This document shows, one piece after another, positions 1 to 9,897 of a DNA stretch of 64,000 nt (its first letter is position 1; the number at the start of each line of letters is the position of its first letter). The notes under the pieces were generated by a model. That model ran no database searches. It was not told where the DNA came from and saw only the letters and a program-made list of their open reading frames with translations. The DNA is from Vulcanimicrobiota bacterium (lineage in GTDB: Bacteria; Vulcanimicrobiota; JAJTBE01), in assembly GCA_021107945.1 (NCBI GenBank), contig JAIORV010000157.1, forward strand, positions 1 through 64,000, written 5' to 3'. Position numbers and translations under genes: made by a program.

Positions 1-493
1 TAGCCACTTTTTACTTCCACCTGAAATATCCTACTACATTATAGCAAGCTTCGCTGTGTTAATCCTCGAATACAAGAGAATCTCGTCCTTGAGAAAGTCA
101 TTGGAGTAAAGTAATCCTTTCTTGTATCGCTCAGAATGACAATTGCGTAAGTCTTGATAAAAATGTGGTGGTAAGAGGGATTTATTCTCCTGATTGAAAA
201 GGTATGATCTCCTTGATATTCTATTAATATTCAACAAATGAAAGTTGGGAAATGTTTATTTTCTGTTGAAATCTCTCAAGTTCAGATATGTCTGGGATAC
301 AGGCTTTTATTTTTCGAAAACCGTTTTACAAATATTCATATTGCAAAATATTATTAAAGGAATTATGATGAACATGCTTAATAATTCAATATATGCTTTA
401 TATGCCATGAGAGAAATGGAGTTCGAGAGTTGAGATGTGAGAATCCCGCCTCCCGTTACCCGCTTCTCATTTTCCGAATAAGGAGGTATTAAT

Positions 494-895
494 ATGATAA
501 TTCCAACCGAAGACCAACTTTTTAATCATAGTTGTCAGTTCAAGGATATGAAATTGAGCGCTTTTAATCCAAAAACTCTTACATATTATTGCCAGGTATG
601 CGGTGGAAAATTAATTATCGAGAAAGATATGAAGGACTGGGGAGAACTTTTTGGTGAGCCTATCACCTTGAAATTAAATAAAAAAGTCCTGATAAAAGTT
701 ATTGAAGACAGGGATCTTCAAGCACGTATGGAGGAAGAGATAATCCTCAAAAAAGAGCAGGAAGCTATGCAAAGAGCCGAGGAAGCGCGCCAGAAAATCG
801 AAGAGGCCAGGAAGCAGGAAGAAGAAGAGAAAATGAGAGTGATGGAAGAAATGGAAAAGGAAGCTCAGGAAGCTCAGGAAGCTTCGGGAGGTTAG
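494..895 (+). CDS. hypothetical protein with a CxxC (CQVCGG) motif and a charged coiled-coil C-terminus
   Basis: ORF with AAGGAGG Shine-Dalgarno at about 480; protein read by eye. Confidence 0.65.
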   Translation: MIIPTEDQLFNHSCQFKDMKLSAFNPKTLTYYCQVCGGKLIIEKDMKDWGELFGEPITLKLNKKVLIKVIEDRDLQARMEEEIILKKEQEAMQRAEEARQKIEEARKQEEEEKMRVMEEMEKEAQEAQEASGG

Positions 896-964
896 TGTCC
901 TTATCGGGGAAGAAACTTTTAAAAAAAAATCCTCTTCCCCGAACCCCATCTTCAAATAACTTTA

Positions 965-1011
965 AACTGCAGACTTCATCGAATTTTACAAGTTCGATGA
1001 AGTCTGCAGTT
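965..1011. terminator. 19-bp perfect-stem hairpin between convergent genes, possible bidirectional terminator
   Basis: aactgcagacttcatcgaa - ttttacaag - ttcgatgaagtctgcagtt. Confidence 0.6.
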
Positions 1012-1047
1012 CTTATTTTATCGCAACTATTCAGTCCCCAAGAATGC

Positions 1048-2484
1048 TTACCCCTTGATGATATGCTCTATTATTGCCCAGGGAGGCTTTTTCCAGCAAT
1101 ATATCGAGTCAAATGCGGCAGGAGCGTTGATTATTATTGAAAAAGCAAGAAGGATATAGAAAATCCATAATCTCCAGGCATTTTTTCGTCCTTCCAGGAA
1201 AAACACGAGGGGTATGGCGGAAATCGGGATGACGGGGACAAGAAGTCTGCAGGCATACCCGGTCATACCGTGCCAATATTTCCACAGGGCTGTTAATATG
1301 ATAAATAGAATGAGGATCGCCGAGACGACAACGGCGTCTTCTTTATTTTTCCTGAAAAATTCCTTAAAGCCAAAAAAAGATAGAATGAGAACGGGGGCAA
1401 AAGGGAAGAATCCGCTGGATTTATCAAAAAACACTCCAATAAATCCGGTCAGGGGATTTCCCACAAGAAATTTCTGCGTAGTGGCAAAAGGCGAGCCGAG
1501 AATTGTATAATTGTAAAATAAAATCGCTATTCCAGCTATTATTACGGGAATGAGCAAGCGGAGGAATCTCCCGTATTCCCTTTTTACAAGCAGGTAAGCA
1601 ATAAAAACAATTGCGATGATGGCAAATGTCGGTTTTGCAAGAAACCCTATTCCAAGTAAAATTCCACCGGGAATGTCGCTTTTTTTGATCATTATCAGGT
1701 AATATGCAATAATCAGGATTGCCGCGAGGAAAGGCTCCGTGAAAAATGTTTTGGAATAGAGCCAAATGGGCGTGCCGAAGGCGATGGCGAGAGTTACAAG
1801 AAAAGCTTTATCGGGGACATAATGCAGGAGTGTTAGGTAAAGGAAATATAGACCCACAAGGGAGACAATGACGGCAAGGATAAGCGCGGCTGTATCGATA
1901 TAAGGGGAATATCGAAATGGAGAAAGGAAGATTGATGCAAGAATCGGCAATCCCGGCGGATGGATGGGAGCTTCCCTGAAATCAGCCAGGTCAATCTCTG
2001 CAAGTTTTTTTTGGGGAATGTTTGATGTGAAATATGGGTGATGAGAAAACGGCACATTTTCCCCGGGATAATAACGGTTGGCGGGGGAGAGCCTTTCCAG
2101 GTTGCTATAATGATATATCCCCGTCCATACATATTTTTCACCCGTCTTTTTATTTACCAGGATTGTATGATGATCCAGGTTTATACCTCTGAGGTACATT
2201 CCGGCGCTGGATGTCTTGTTAATCCTCGCATTGTGGTAATTATTCGTGAGGTCAAGATCCATGTCTTCGATAATGCTCGAAAGCATGACCATATAATGCG
2301 CCTGGTCGCCGAAGTGAGAATGAGCTGGAAGAAAAAGAATCTTGTCGGACTTACCTTTTCTGATGCTGTAGTGAATGAAAAGGGGTGATATAAAGATAAT
2401 GAAGAGGAGTCCAATTATTATTATTATTTTAATGTCGATTTTATTCTTCAAGGAATTTCTCTTTGTAACATTTGATTTTCGCAA
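1048..2484 (-). CDS. polytopic membrane protein, GT-C-like glycosyltransferase (PMT/ARNT-like)
   Basis: Long ORF, many hydrophobic helices, motifs FTEPFLAAILIIAYY and GFLAKPTFA typical of GT-C proteins. Confidence 0.6.
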   Translation of the reverse strand: MRKSNVTKRNSLKNKIDIKIIIIIGLLFIIFISPLFIHYSIRKGKSDKILFLPAHSHFGDQAHYMVMLSSIIEDMDLDLTNNYHNARINKTSSAGMYLRGINLDHHTILVNKKTGEKYVWTGIYHYSNLERLSPANRYYPGENVPFSHHPYFTSNIPQKKLAEIDLADFREAPIHPPGLPILASIFLSPFRYSPYIDTAALILAVIVSLVGLYFLYLTLLHYVPDKAFLVTLAIAFGTPIWLYSKTFFTEPFLAAILIIAYYLIMIKKSDIPGGILLGIGFLAKPTFAIIAIVFIAYLLVKREYGRFLRLLIPVIIAGIAILFYNYTILGSPFATTQKFLVGNPLTGFIGVFFDKSSGFFPFAPVLILSFFGFKEFFRKNKEDAVVVSAILILFIILTALWKYWHGMTGYACRLLVPVIPISAIPLVFFLEGRKNAWRLWIFYILLAFSIIINAPAAFDSIYCWKKPPWAIIEHIIKG

Positions 2485-2811
2485 TAATGCTATGGGGCGG
2501 TTTTCTCGAGTTTATTCAGACTTTTCTTGCCCCATTTCTCTCATTTATCCCATTCCCCCCAATGTCCTTCTTGCGGGAAGCGGGAAATGGGAAGGGAGAA
2601 ATGGGAAGTGGGATCCAGAATCCGGCGTCCGACATCAGACTATCGAATAAGTGATTTTTCACAGCGGAGTTCGCAGAGGATAACTGGAGAAAAAATATTG
2701 ATAACTCAAAAATAGAGGTGGGAAATCTGAAATGAGAAACGGGAAATAGCTGAGATTTTGAGGTTTTTCGATACTCTCACCTCCGACCTCCAACCTCTGT
2801 CCTCCGGTTTC

Positions 2812-3675
2812 CTAATACCCCGTTGTCATGCCTTCCCAGCTTGTATGGGGTTTGTATGGTGGGATCTCGGTCTCTTTTACATAATGGGGATCTGCCATAA
2901 TTATATACCTCAGGCAGTCCATTAGATGGTCGTTTCTCTTGACAGGTCTTTCCGGCGGATTTCTTTTGTTCGCCGATTCCCTGTCTATTTCTTCCCAGCG
3001 GTAATTCGTAATCTCTTTTATTGTGTTTGTGAGATTTGAAAAGAAATATATCCCCGGCTTAACAGTATCGGGATCTGTTTCCCTCTTCCCGTCTCCCTTT
3101 TCCAGCTTCAAGTATTGTGAGACCCGGTTTATCCCCGGTTCCAGGCTGTTTTTTGCGGGAATGCAATATATTTTGAACTTTGCGAACTCCTCCTTGTTAG
3201 AGCGATTGTTGATCATATTCCTTCCCGATGCCGACGGATCAATAAGGCGCAGAAAAATTTTATCATCCCCCTCCCTTTGCCTGATTGCCCCGCAATGATC
3301 CCTGATGATCTGTCCTGTGACATAATATTCGTCATAGATAATGATTGTATCGTCTTTATCAATAGCGCCCCATAGGCAGGCCGTGGGATTTCTCAGTCCC
3401 GGATCTATGGCCATGTATCGTGTCCAGTCATCGGGGATTTTGAAAGGCTTAATAACATGTACCTCTCTTTTGAACTGAGGATAGACGAGTTGTCCGGATC
3501 GGGCGAACCAGTCGATTTCGTATTCCTTCCGCCAGGATGTCTCCGGCATTCCTCTCCTCGCCAGTGTGTACCACTCTCTCCCCTCCGGTGTGTCAGGGTC
3601 CTTGTTGGGATCCGCAGTGTAATGAACCCTTGTGATATAGAAACCGTTTCCATTTCTCCACTTGCTGAGACCTTT
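2812..3675 (-). CDS. phage large terminase, C-terminal nuclease part (ORF called as 2812..3933; first about 85 aa are repeat-derived)
   Basis: YMAIDPGLRNPTACLWGAI and HLMDCLRYII are typical of the terminase RNase H-like nuclease; upstream residues translate dispersed repeats. Confidence 0.75.
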   Translation of the reverse strand, partial: KGLSKWRNGNGFYITRVHYTADPNKDPDTPEGREWYTLARRGMPETSWRKEYEIDWFARSGQLVYPQFKREVHVIKPFKIPDDWTRYMAIDPGLRNPTACLWGAIDKDDTIIIYDEYYVTGQIIRDHCGAIRQREGDDKIFLRLIDPSASGRNMINNRSNKEEFAKFKIYCIPAKNSLEPGINRVSQYLKLEKGDGKRETDPDTVKPGIYFFSNLTNTIKEITNYRWEEIDRESANKRNPPERPVKRNDHLMDCLRYIIMADPHYVKETEIPPYKPHTSWEGMTTGY

Positions 3676-3945
3676 TATCTCCTCAACTGGAGATGGGAAA
3701 TGAGAAGTGGGAAGCGGGAACGGGCTTCCAGTTTCCGGCCTCCCACTTTCATCATCCGTTCTGTGTTCTCTATTCTTCATCATCTGTTCTCCGTTCTCCG
3801 CCATGGGTTTATCGGGATGAGGACATCCCTCCTGTAAGGGAAATGGGAAAAGGGACTTAGGAAAGGGGATCCGTTCTCCGTGTTCTCCGTGGCTTCGTGG
3901 TGAATAACAAATCCGGCGTCCGTTATCCGACATCCGTCATTTTAT
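3676..3945. repeat. composite dispersed-repeat insertion inside the terminase gene
   Basis: Contains cgggatgaggacatccctcctgtaa, ccgtgttctccgtggcttcgtgg, and GGGAAATGRGAAG/CCGTTCTCCG tracts found elsewhere in intergenic regions; TTTTATC occurs at both edges (3673-3679 and 3940-3946). Confidence 0.75.
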
Positions 3946-4636
3946 CGTTAACCATTGATTCGAAAAATCCGGGATTTGCTGAGGATACCATTGTTATTCT
4001 TCCGCCTCCGTCAACTGATGGTTTTGCGGCGGTGAATGCTTCGCCGACTTCATACATGAAAGCGGCCTCGTCCATGAATATTCCACTGGCGGTATGCATT
4101 CTAATTTGGTTTCCTCCCTGAGGAATGCCCCTGATTTTTGAATTCATCTTCGGCAGTAAAAGCTCACAATATACCTGATGGGATTTCGGTCTTAAAAAGT
4201 AAGGCTGGTGATTAAAGATGAATTTTGCTCTATCTATGAGGGCGTTGGCGTCTTTTTCTTTTTTAGATTGAAAGAAAATATATTTCCCCTCGTTAAAGAT
4301 CGCATCGTGGAGATAGAGGGATACAATTAGCCAGGTAATCATCATCTGTCGTGATTTTGGGATGAGTAGTAGTTTTTCTTTTTGCCATATCCGTGTCAAT
4401 TCCCTGAGATATTCTTTTTGGGGAAATCTTTTAACTGGTGTATCGGGGTCGTGATTGTCAAGGGTCCAGACCCAGTTTGTGAGCCAATGCCAGGGATCTC
4501 TCCTGCATTTTTCTTTCTCAATCGCCGCCAGATGGGGATCAGTTATTAATTGATCGTAGAAGTTCAATTTTTTTACGATATTCTTCCTCGAGTTGTTCGT
4601 CAGTGAGTTTTGAATAGTCGAAGGATTCAAATCCAA
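3923..4636 (-). CDS. phage large terminase, N-terminal ATPase part
   Basis: PKSRQMMITW Walker A-like and GIFMDEAAF Walker B motifs; stops inside the repeat insertion. Confidence 0.8.
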   Translation of the reverse strand: MDLNPSTIQNSLTNNSRKNIVKKLNFYDQLITDPHLAAIEKEKCRRDPWHWLTNWVWTLDNHDPDTPVKRFPQKEYLRELTRIWQKEKLLLIPKSRQMMITWLIVSLYLHDAIFNEGKYIFFQSKKEKDANALIDRAKFIFNHQPYFLRPKSHQVYCELLLPKMNSKIRGIPQGGNQIRMHTASGIFMDEAAFMYEVGEAFTAAKPSVDGGGRITMVSSANPGFFESMVNDKMTDVG

Positions 4637-4934
4637 TTTTCTCCTCCTCCTTTTTTTCCGGTGGAAATATGTTGAGTATTTGAAGTGAGAGTTGCAGGTA
4701 TTTGAGTCTGATTGTATGATCAGGTTCCTCTTTTTTATTAGCCTGAAGTCCTTCTTTGATTATCCGGCAAAACAGAAAGCAATCGATGCCCGATTCAAGC
4801 ATCCTGCTTTCAAGCTGTTCTTTTGAAATGTTGTATTTATGCTCCGCATTATCTTCATCTTCACTTTTCGTCCCGCAACTTCCGCCGGTATCATCAATTA
4901 TTTCTTTGACAGCTTTCATTATTTTCACCTCCAT
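4539..4934 (-). CDS. hypothetical phage protein upstream of and overlapping terminase (possible small terminase by position only)
   Basis: ORF context, overlaps terminase ATPase ORF. Confidence 0.4.
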   Translation of the reverse strand: MEVKIMKAVKEIIDDTGGSCGTKSEDEDNAEHKYNISKEQLESRMLESGIDCFLFCRIIKEGLQANKKEEPDHTIRLKYLQLSLQILNIFPPEKKEEEKIGFESFDYSKLTDEQLEEEYRKKIELLRSINN

Positions 4935-4953
4935 CTATCCAGTCTTGTCAGGT

Positions 4954-5199
4954 TTATTCAGGATCAGCATTCTTTGCGTTTAATATTTGCGTTTTGTTTA
5001 TAAGGTTTTGCAATCCCAGCTCCAGGCATAGCTGGTAATATTCTTCATCAATGCAAATATTCAAATTGTATTTGATAATGCGTTGATTCGCATGTCTTTT
5101 GGAATCGAATATACTATTTGTATCATGTGCCCCCATAGATAGTAATAATTTCAGAAATTGAAGGTGACCACATGCTCTTTTTGCCTCTTTATTATCCAT
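4954..5199 (-). CDS. hypothetical protein
   Basis: ORF in co-directional minus-strand cluster. Confidence 0.45.
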   Translation of the reverse strand: MDNKEAKRACGHLQFLKLLLSMGAHDTNSIFDSKRHANQRIIKYNLNICIDEEYYQLCLELGLQNLINKTQILNAKNADPE

Positions 5200-5258
5200 T
5201 TTATAACCTCCAATAATATTTGATAATATTTACTGAAACAAGTTCAGCATAGATTTTG

Positions 5259-5489
5259 TTATCCCGACATTGGGTTTGCAACTCCCCGGTCAATGGCCGA
5301 GAGCACTTTTCTGACTTTCTTCTGTGGCAGGTTTGTCCAAAACACATCGACTTCCCAGTCATTGCGTACAAATATGAGCATTATATCCTGCAGATCGCCT
5401 TCATATTCATCCAGCAGACTGCTGAGGTCTGTCTTTAACCTGCGGTTTTTGACCACCTGTTCGGCGGAGTTCAATATCGAATGCTTCAT
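5259..5489 (-). CDS. hypothetical protein
   Basis: ORF in co-directional minus-strand cluster. Confidence 0.45.
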   Translation of the reverse strand: MKHSILNSAEQVVKNRRLKTDLSSLLDEYEGDLQDIMLIFVRNDWEVDVFWTNLPQKKVRKVLSAIDRGVANPMSG

Positions 5490-5628
5490 TATGTGTTACT
5501 CCTTTCAAAAATTGAGGTGAGAAACGGGAGATGGGATACGGGGTTAGATATCCGATATCCATTATCCGTTAATCGGGATGGGGACATCCCTCCTACAGAT
5601 CTGGCCTCCGGACTCTGTTTTCCGTAAC

Positions 5629-5976
5629 TCATGTTTCCTGCCAGTTTTTTCCCAAGTATGAGAAACTGAGTTTCTTTTTCCGTCTTTTATTATTCCGGTT
5701 TTGACTCTGGTGTTTCAGTATTTGCCTGTGCCTGTCTTCTTCAAAACATTTCATAATATCCGCTCGAACAGGCTTGTCAATGATTCTCATGTTTTGCCTG
5801 TTCCTTTTGCTTTTTTTACAGGCTTGCTTTTTTCTTGCTTTGTTTTTTATTTTTTCCCAGAGTCTTGCTCCGCAGTTAAGGCATACAATCTCTATGACTT
5901 TTGGGAGATCTATTTTCCACTCGTTGACAAGGGCGCCGGAGCATCGTCCACAAGTTCTGTTCAGCAAATTAAACAT
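5629..5976 (-). CDS. small zinc-ribbon-like protein
   Basis: CGRC...CLNCG cysteine pairs, basic C-terminus. Confidence 0.5.
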   Translation of the reverse strand: MFNLLNRTCGRCSGALVNEWKIDLPKVIEIVCLNCGARLWEKIKNKARKKQACKKSKRNRQNMRIIDKPVRADIMKCFEEDRHRQILKHQSQNRNNKRRKKKLSFSYLGKNWQET

Positions 5977-6172
5977 ATTCTTCTCCTTTCAGGATGCGTC
6001 TTTCGGTCCAGAATCCGTTCATGAAAGTTGCAAATTTCCGTTTCTTCCCGCAATTTGAGCAAGCGAAGCCTGCGAGTAAATATGGTCGATTCTTGTTTTC
6101 TTGCGACTGTTGGACTTGCCTGAAGATGTGTTTACAGTTTTCTCCTGCGGTTTCCACTTTAATCGTTGTCAT
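5969..6172 (-). CDS. small protein with CSNCGKK motif
   Basis: ORF overlapping the next gene by 8 nt; Cys/His pattern. Confidence 0.45.
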   Translation of the reverse strand: MTTIKVETAGENCKHIFRQVQQSQENKNRPYLLAGFACSNCGKKRKFATFMNGFWTERRILKGEEYV

Positions 6173-6236
6173 TTTATTTCGCCTCCCTGCAAAATATAAC
6201 CAGCAGTAATAATATATTTAATATGTTCTATATATA

Positions 6237-6265
6237 ATCATAACATAACTAAAATATAATGTCAA
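6237..6265 (-). promoter_or_regulatory. sigma70-like promoter for the minus-strand small-protein/terminase cluster
   Basis: On minus strand TTGACA-N17-TATGAT; AGTTATAACT palindrome adjacent at 6268-6277. Confidence 0.6.
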
Positions 6266-6491
6266 GAAGTTATAACTAACAATATACAAAAAATATATTA
6301 TGTATAAGTAATAGGCGATATATAGGGATTGTATATATTATTTAATTCTCTCTCCTGTCCTGATTGAAAAATAGGTTATCCTGAAACCTGTTCTGCATCT
6401 AAGGTGCGGCCTGTGGTTTAAGCCTTGAAAGGAGCCTGCCCCGGCAAAGGAAAGATGAAATAAAGTAATATTATAGGTGAAGGGGTAATTG

Positions 6492-6509
6492 ATAACTTAT
6501 AGAAGTTAT
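6492..6509. promoter_or_regulatory. putative repressor operator
   Basis: ATAACTT-atag-AAGTTAT inverted repeat just 5' of the likely repressor start; AAGTTATA recurs at 9830-9837 and 9841-9848. Confidence 0.5.
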
Positions 6510-6524
6510 TTGAGGGTGATAGAT

Positions 6525-7298
6525 ATGTTGGAAAATGAACTTGATCGTGTAAAAAAGAGGCTTGCCCGTAAAATTCGACTGGCACGGCGGGAAAAGAATT
6601 TGACGCAGGGTGATCTTGCAAGGGAAATGGGAGTCAGTCAACCGTTTGTGTCGAAGATTGAAAAGGGTGAGAGCATGCCCGGGAAGAAGACGCTTGTTCG
6701 AATTTCAAGGGCGTTGGATTTGGACGACAAATACTTTTTCGATCAGCTTTCATTAGATGTTACCGATTCTAAAGGCAAAGGTAAATCCAATGAAATTCTG
6801 ATGAGGCTGAAGAATATCGAGGACATGGTAAGTAAGGGTTATACAAAAAACAAGCTTGTTCCCCTGTCCTCAGCTTCATGGGATGAAGATGAAACGGTAA
6901 GTGAAATCGAATTTCCGGTAGGCGCCGGGGAGTGCTTCACAAACGACAATGTAATCGCCAGGCATACTTTGCCACGGAATATTACATATGGCGCAACTCA
7001 TATGCTTCGCGTTCAGGGGAGAAGTATGGAACCTTATGTTATGGAAGGTGATTTACTGCTTGTGGTTCCACAGAAACATATAGAACACAACGGACAACTT
7101 GCCGTCGTAAATATTGGAAACCATGCAAACTCTGTCAAATTCGTATATATCGAAGGAGATCGGGTGGGAATCGGAAGAAGCATCGATGAAGCAAAATGGC
7201 AGGATAAAGACGAAGTACGCATCCAGGGCATAGTCGTTTCCAAAATTTCCTCATACGATGTGATTCGTGATTATGAATTCCGTGCAAAAAATCCGTAA
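6525..7298 (+). CDS. CI/LexA-type phage repressor (HTH_XRE + S24 peptidase)
   Basis: LTQGDLAREMGVSQPFVSKIEKG HTH; VQGRSMEPYVMEGDLLLV Ser motif and NSVKFVYIEG Lys motif; longer ORF from 6489 would include the operator. Confidence 0.9.
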   Translation: MLENELDRVKKRLARKIRLARREKNLTQGDLAREMGVSQPFVSKIEKGESMPGKKTLVRISRALDLDDKYFFDQLSLDVTDSKGKGKSNEILMRLKNIEDMVSKGYTKNKLVPLSSASWDEDETVSEIEFPVGAGECFTNDNVIARHTLPRNITYGATHMLRVQGRSMEPYVMEGDLLLVVPQKHIEHNGQLAVVNIGNHANSVKFVYIEGDRVGIGRSIDEAKWQDKDEVRIQGIVVSKISSYDVIRDYEFRAKNP

Positions 7299-7541
7299 TA
7301 TTTAAGTTTTTAATTAACCACAGAGGACACAGAGAACACAGAGATATAGATATTTTTTCTCCGGTTATCCTATGCAAAACCGGAAACAAGTTCAGGGCAA
7401 GCCCCATCCCGATGGGAGAGTAGGTAGCGGAAATCTTCAGTTTTCCTTGTTCAGGGTTGCTTGGCGTGTACTGGTCATACTGCCATTTTAATCGAAATGA
7501 AGAATCTCCTTGTTTTGCATAATCTGCTCAAGTACCGATCT

Positions 7542-9536
7542 TTAGGAATTATTTTTTTTGATGAATTCATAGATCTTTTTAACCAATGTCTTTGACTTCT
7601 TAGTCATCTTATGATAGGCAATTTTTTTAAGGGCTTCTATAGCTTTCCTGCAGAAACCACCCTTATTCTTGAGGGTTTTATATTTTTTTTGGGTATATCC
7701 CCCTTTTCTCTTCATCTCTATTCCATTGGCTTTGAAAATATCTTTCTCAATAAATTCGCAGATTGGTGTCTTTTCATATTTTTTGAAATCAAACTGCTTA
7801 ACCTTAATTGAAATATCATTACCCTCATATTCCCCTATGACTTGCAATATGGCTTCTTTAGGCAGTAAATTCTCAATCTCATTTACTTTCAAACGATGGT
7901 ATCTATCTCCAAGATATTCCTTTAGTTGTTTATGCCTTTTCAATTGTTTGCCCTGATCATAATCCGCTATTAGAAATAATTTAGAACAGAGTCTATCAAC
8001 ATTTATGGTTTTTTCATTCTTTTCTGTGTCAAGGAAGGAAAAGTGCGTAATGTTACTTCCCCCATATTCAACAAATGAAAAGTGAAAATCTTCCTCGAAG
8101 ACTTTGAAATCTTCATCTGCTTCCTCTTCGTGTTTTTGATATTTTTTTAGATATTCCCTGATATATTGACGATCAGTGATTCCCTCAACCCAGATAGTGC
8201 AATTGGAAAGGAATACGGATGAATTTCTCACACCAAGTTCCTGCAATATGTTTTCATCACCTCTTAACACATTCTCAAAGGAACATATCGGAATTTTCTG
8301 CCCACCTTCATCGATCTTCTCCGAAACTCTTTTCATATTGAAAATTGATATCCTGGAGTAATCTGCCGTGAGTTCCAAAAGATGATTTGAGTGAGTCGTC
8401 AAGAAGAACTGGTGATCCTTCCCATATTTCTCATTGCACATTATTTCAATGAGCTTTCTCTGATATCCAGGATGTAAGTATATCTCAGGTTCCTCGATAA
8501 AGAACCATGCATGTCTCTCTTTATCGAGAAACATTGGAAAAGTTAGAATTATCAAAGTCTGCATCCCATCGCCCAGTTCATAAATGGGACGCTCTTTATC
8601 AGCTCCAATTTTTATGTATAGAACATCAGATTCCATTTTCGGAATCAAGGCAACTTCTTGGCTATCAAAAAACTCTTCTCCAATAAATTTTTGATATTCT
8701 GCAATTAAGTTTCTATCCCCCAAATTTCCCAGAAGCATTTCCTTTATCTTTTCATACATTTCTAACCCGGTGAATATCTCCACATCATTACCGAATGTAT
8801 AATCTTTCGAAATTCTGTTCTTATATATATCATCAAGCTTTATAATCTCCTTACCAATCGTTCCTTGAGGAATAATAAATTGATATTTCATTCCCAGAAA
8901 TTCTGAAATTGTTTTTGTGAATCCTTTCAATCCCCTAAGGGTTGGAATATAGTATTTTACAGGAAAATCGAAATAATTAAGACCAATGGAGCATTCCTTT
9001 AGATCTTCTATCAGACTCTCTGCAGTCCCCTTGATTTTCAGATAGGTCTGTTCATTAATATAGGATTTCTTTATATCGATATTGTAAAAATTCGGCATTA
9101 TTATCTTATCAAGTAAAAGCATGAGTTTTTGACCTTCATTCTTTTCATTCCGTTTTAGCCAAAAATCGTTCTCAATCTTCATCCTTTGTATTGTTCTTAT
9201 ATCATGATCGAATAATGATCCGATGCCACTATCCTGCAAAATTCTCGCTATTTCCCAACAAGAGTGATTTATTGATTCGTTTAATTTAGCAAGTATATCC
9301 GTTTGAATTCCGCTTCTGTATTGCCCCGCTCTTGCAATTGCCCGGATAAATCTACTCTTGCCCGAATTGTTTGCCCCTACAAAAATATTTATTCTGGATA
9401 GATTCTGAATCTCATTAATATCTTTCGGTATTTCATTCTCCTTATACAAGAAATTCTCCAGTTCTATTGTTTCTTTTCTTACCAATAGTGTTCTTATCAA
9501 TTCAAACAACCCCCATTTTCTGTGATTTGGTGTCAA
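7542..9536 (-). CDS. OLD-family-like AAA ATPase with TOPRIM-like domain
   Basis: NIFVGANNSGKS Walker A, WFFIEEPEIYLHPGYQ Walker B/signature, FFLTTHSNHLLE, IWVEGITDRQYI and LIADYDQGKQ TOPRIM-like. Confidence 0.85.
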   Translation of the reverse strand: MTPNHRKWGLFELIRTLLVRKETIELENFLYKENEIPKDINEIQNLSRINIFVGANNSGKSRFIRAIARAGQYRSGIQTDILAKLNESINHSCWEIARILQDSGIGSLFDHDIRTIQRMKIENDFWLKRNEKNEGQKLMLLLDKIIMPNFYNIDIKKSYINEQTYLKIKGTAESLIEDLKECSIGLNYFDFPVKYYIPTLRGLKGFTKTISEFLGMKYQFIIPQGTIGKEIIKLDDIYKNRISKDYTFGNDVEIFTGLEMYEKIKEMLLGNLGDRNLIAEYQKFIGEEFFDSQEVALIPKMESDVLYIKIGADKERPIYELGDGMQTLIILTFPMFLDKERHAWFFIEEPEIYLHPGYQRKLIEIMCNEKYGKDHQFFLTTHSNHLLELTADYSRISIFNMKRVSEKIDEGGQKIPICSFENVLRGDENILQELGVRNSSVFLSNCTIWVEGITDRQYIREYLKKYQKHEEEADEDFKVFEEDFHFSFVEYGGSNITHFSFLDTEKNEKTINVDRLCSKLFLIADYDQGKQLKRHKQLKEYLGDRYHRLKVNEIENLLPKEAILQVIGEYEGNDISIKVKQFDFKKYEKTPICEFIEKDIFKANGIEMKRKGGYTQKKYKTLKNKGGFCRKAIEALKKIAYHKMTKKSKTLVKKIYEFIKKNNS

Positions 9537-9823
9537 TTGGTGATGCCCATACTAAAAGATAATAAGAAATAAAAGCTCTTTTAAGATCGTTTGTCATAAT
9601 AGCACAACCCTCTTGTCGAGAAAATCTGGTGTTCATTATCTGAAATATAGCTTCTTTTCTTAGTTCTCCTTCCTCTATTCTCCGTCCTGGTCTTTTATGA
9701 CATTTATTGTGCACATGTCAATGACCTAATAATATTGATTTTATTATTCTATTCCAATGGGTTCTCTAAAAAAATCTTTAACGCATGAAATCGGGGATTC
9801 CACGGTTTTAGAAAAATTATTAC

Positions 9824-9852
9824 TTGACAAAGTTATATTTAAGTTATATAAT
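9824..9852 (+). promoter_or_regulatory. consensus sigma70 promoter upstream of the structural module
   Basis: TTGACA (9824-9829), 17-nt spacer, TATAAT (9847-9852); AAGTTATA direct repeats overlap it. Confidence 0.8.
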
Positions 9853-9897
9853 TAAAATAGAGGGTATAACCTATAAGTATATATATATCTCTCTCTG

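Noticed and set aside
34-237. Short minus ORF at the left edge
   Set aside because: Derived from a dispersed ctcagaatgaca-type repeat; no coding features.
2600-2800. tRNA or att site at the left phage edge
   Set aside because: No cloverleaf-like sequence or matching direct repeat with the 36.4-kb edge could be identified by eye apart from dispersed repeats.
3405-3837. ORFs 3405..3653 and 3457..3837 overlapping the terminase nuclease part
   Set aside because: Antisense or alternative-frame to a conserved domain and composed partly of repeat translation.
7317-7343. Repeated accacagaggacacagag units as a possible CRISPR array
   Set aside because: Units are scattered, occur in both orientations, vary in length and lack regular unique spacers.
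9502-9714. Minus ORF overlapping the OLD-like gene start as a partner gene
   Set aside because: No recognisable domain and overlaps the OLD start out of frame; could be the real N-terminal extension via frameshift, but evidence is insufficient.
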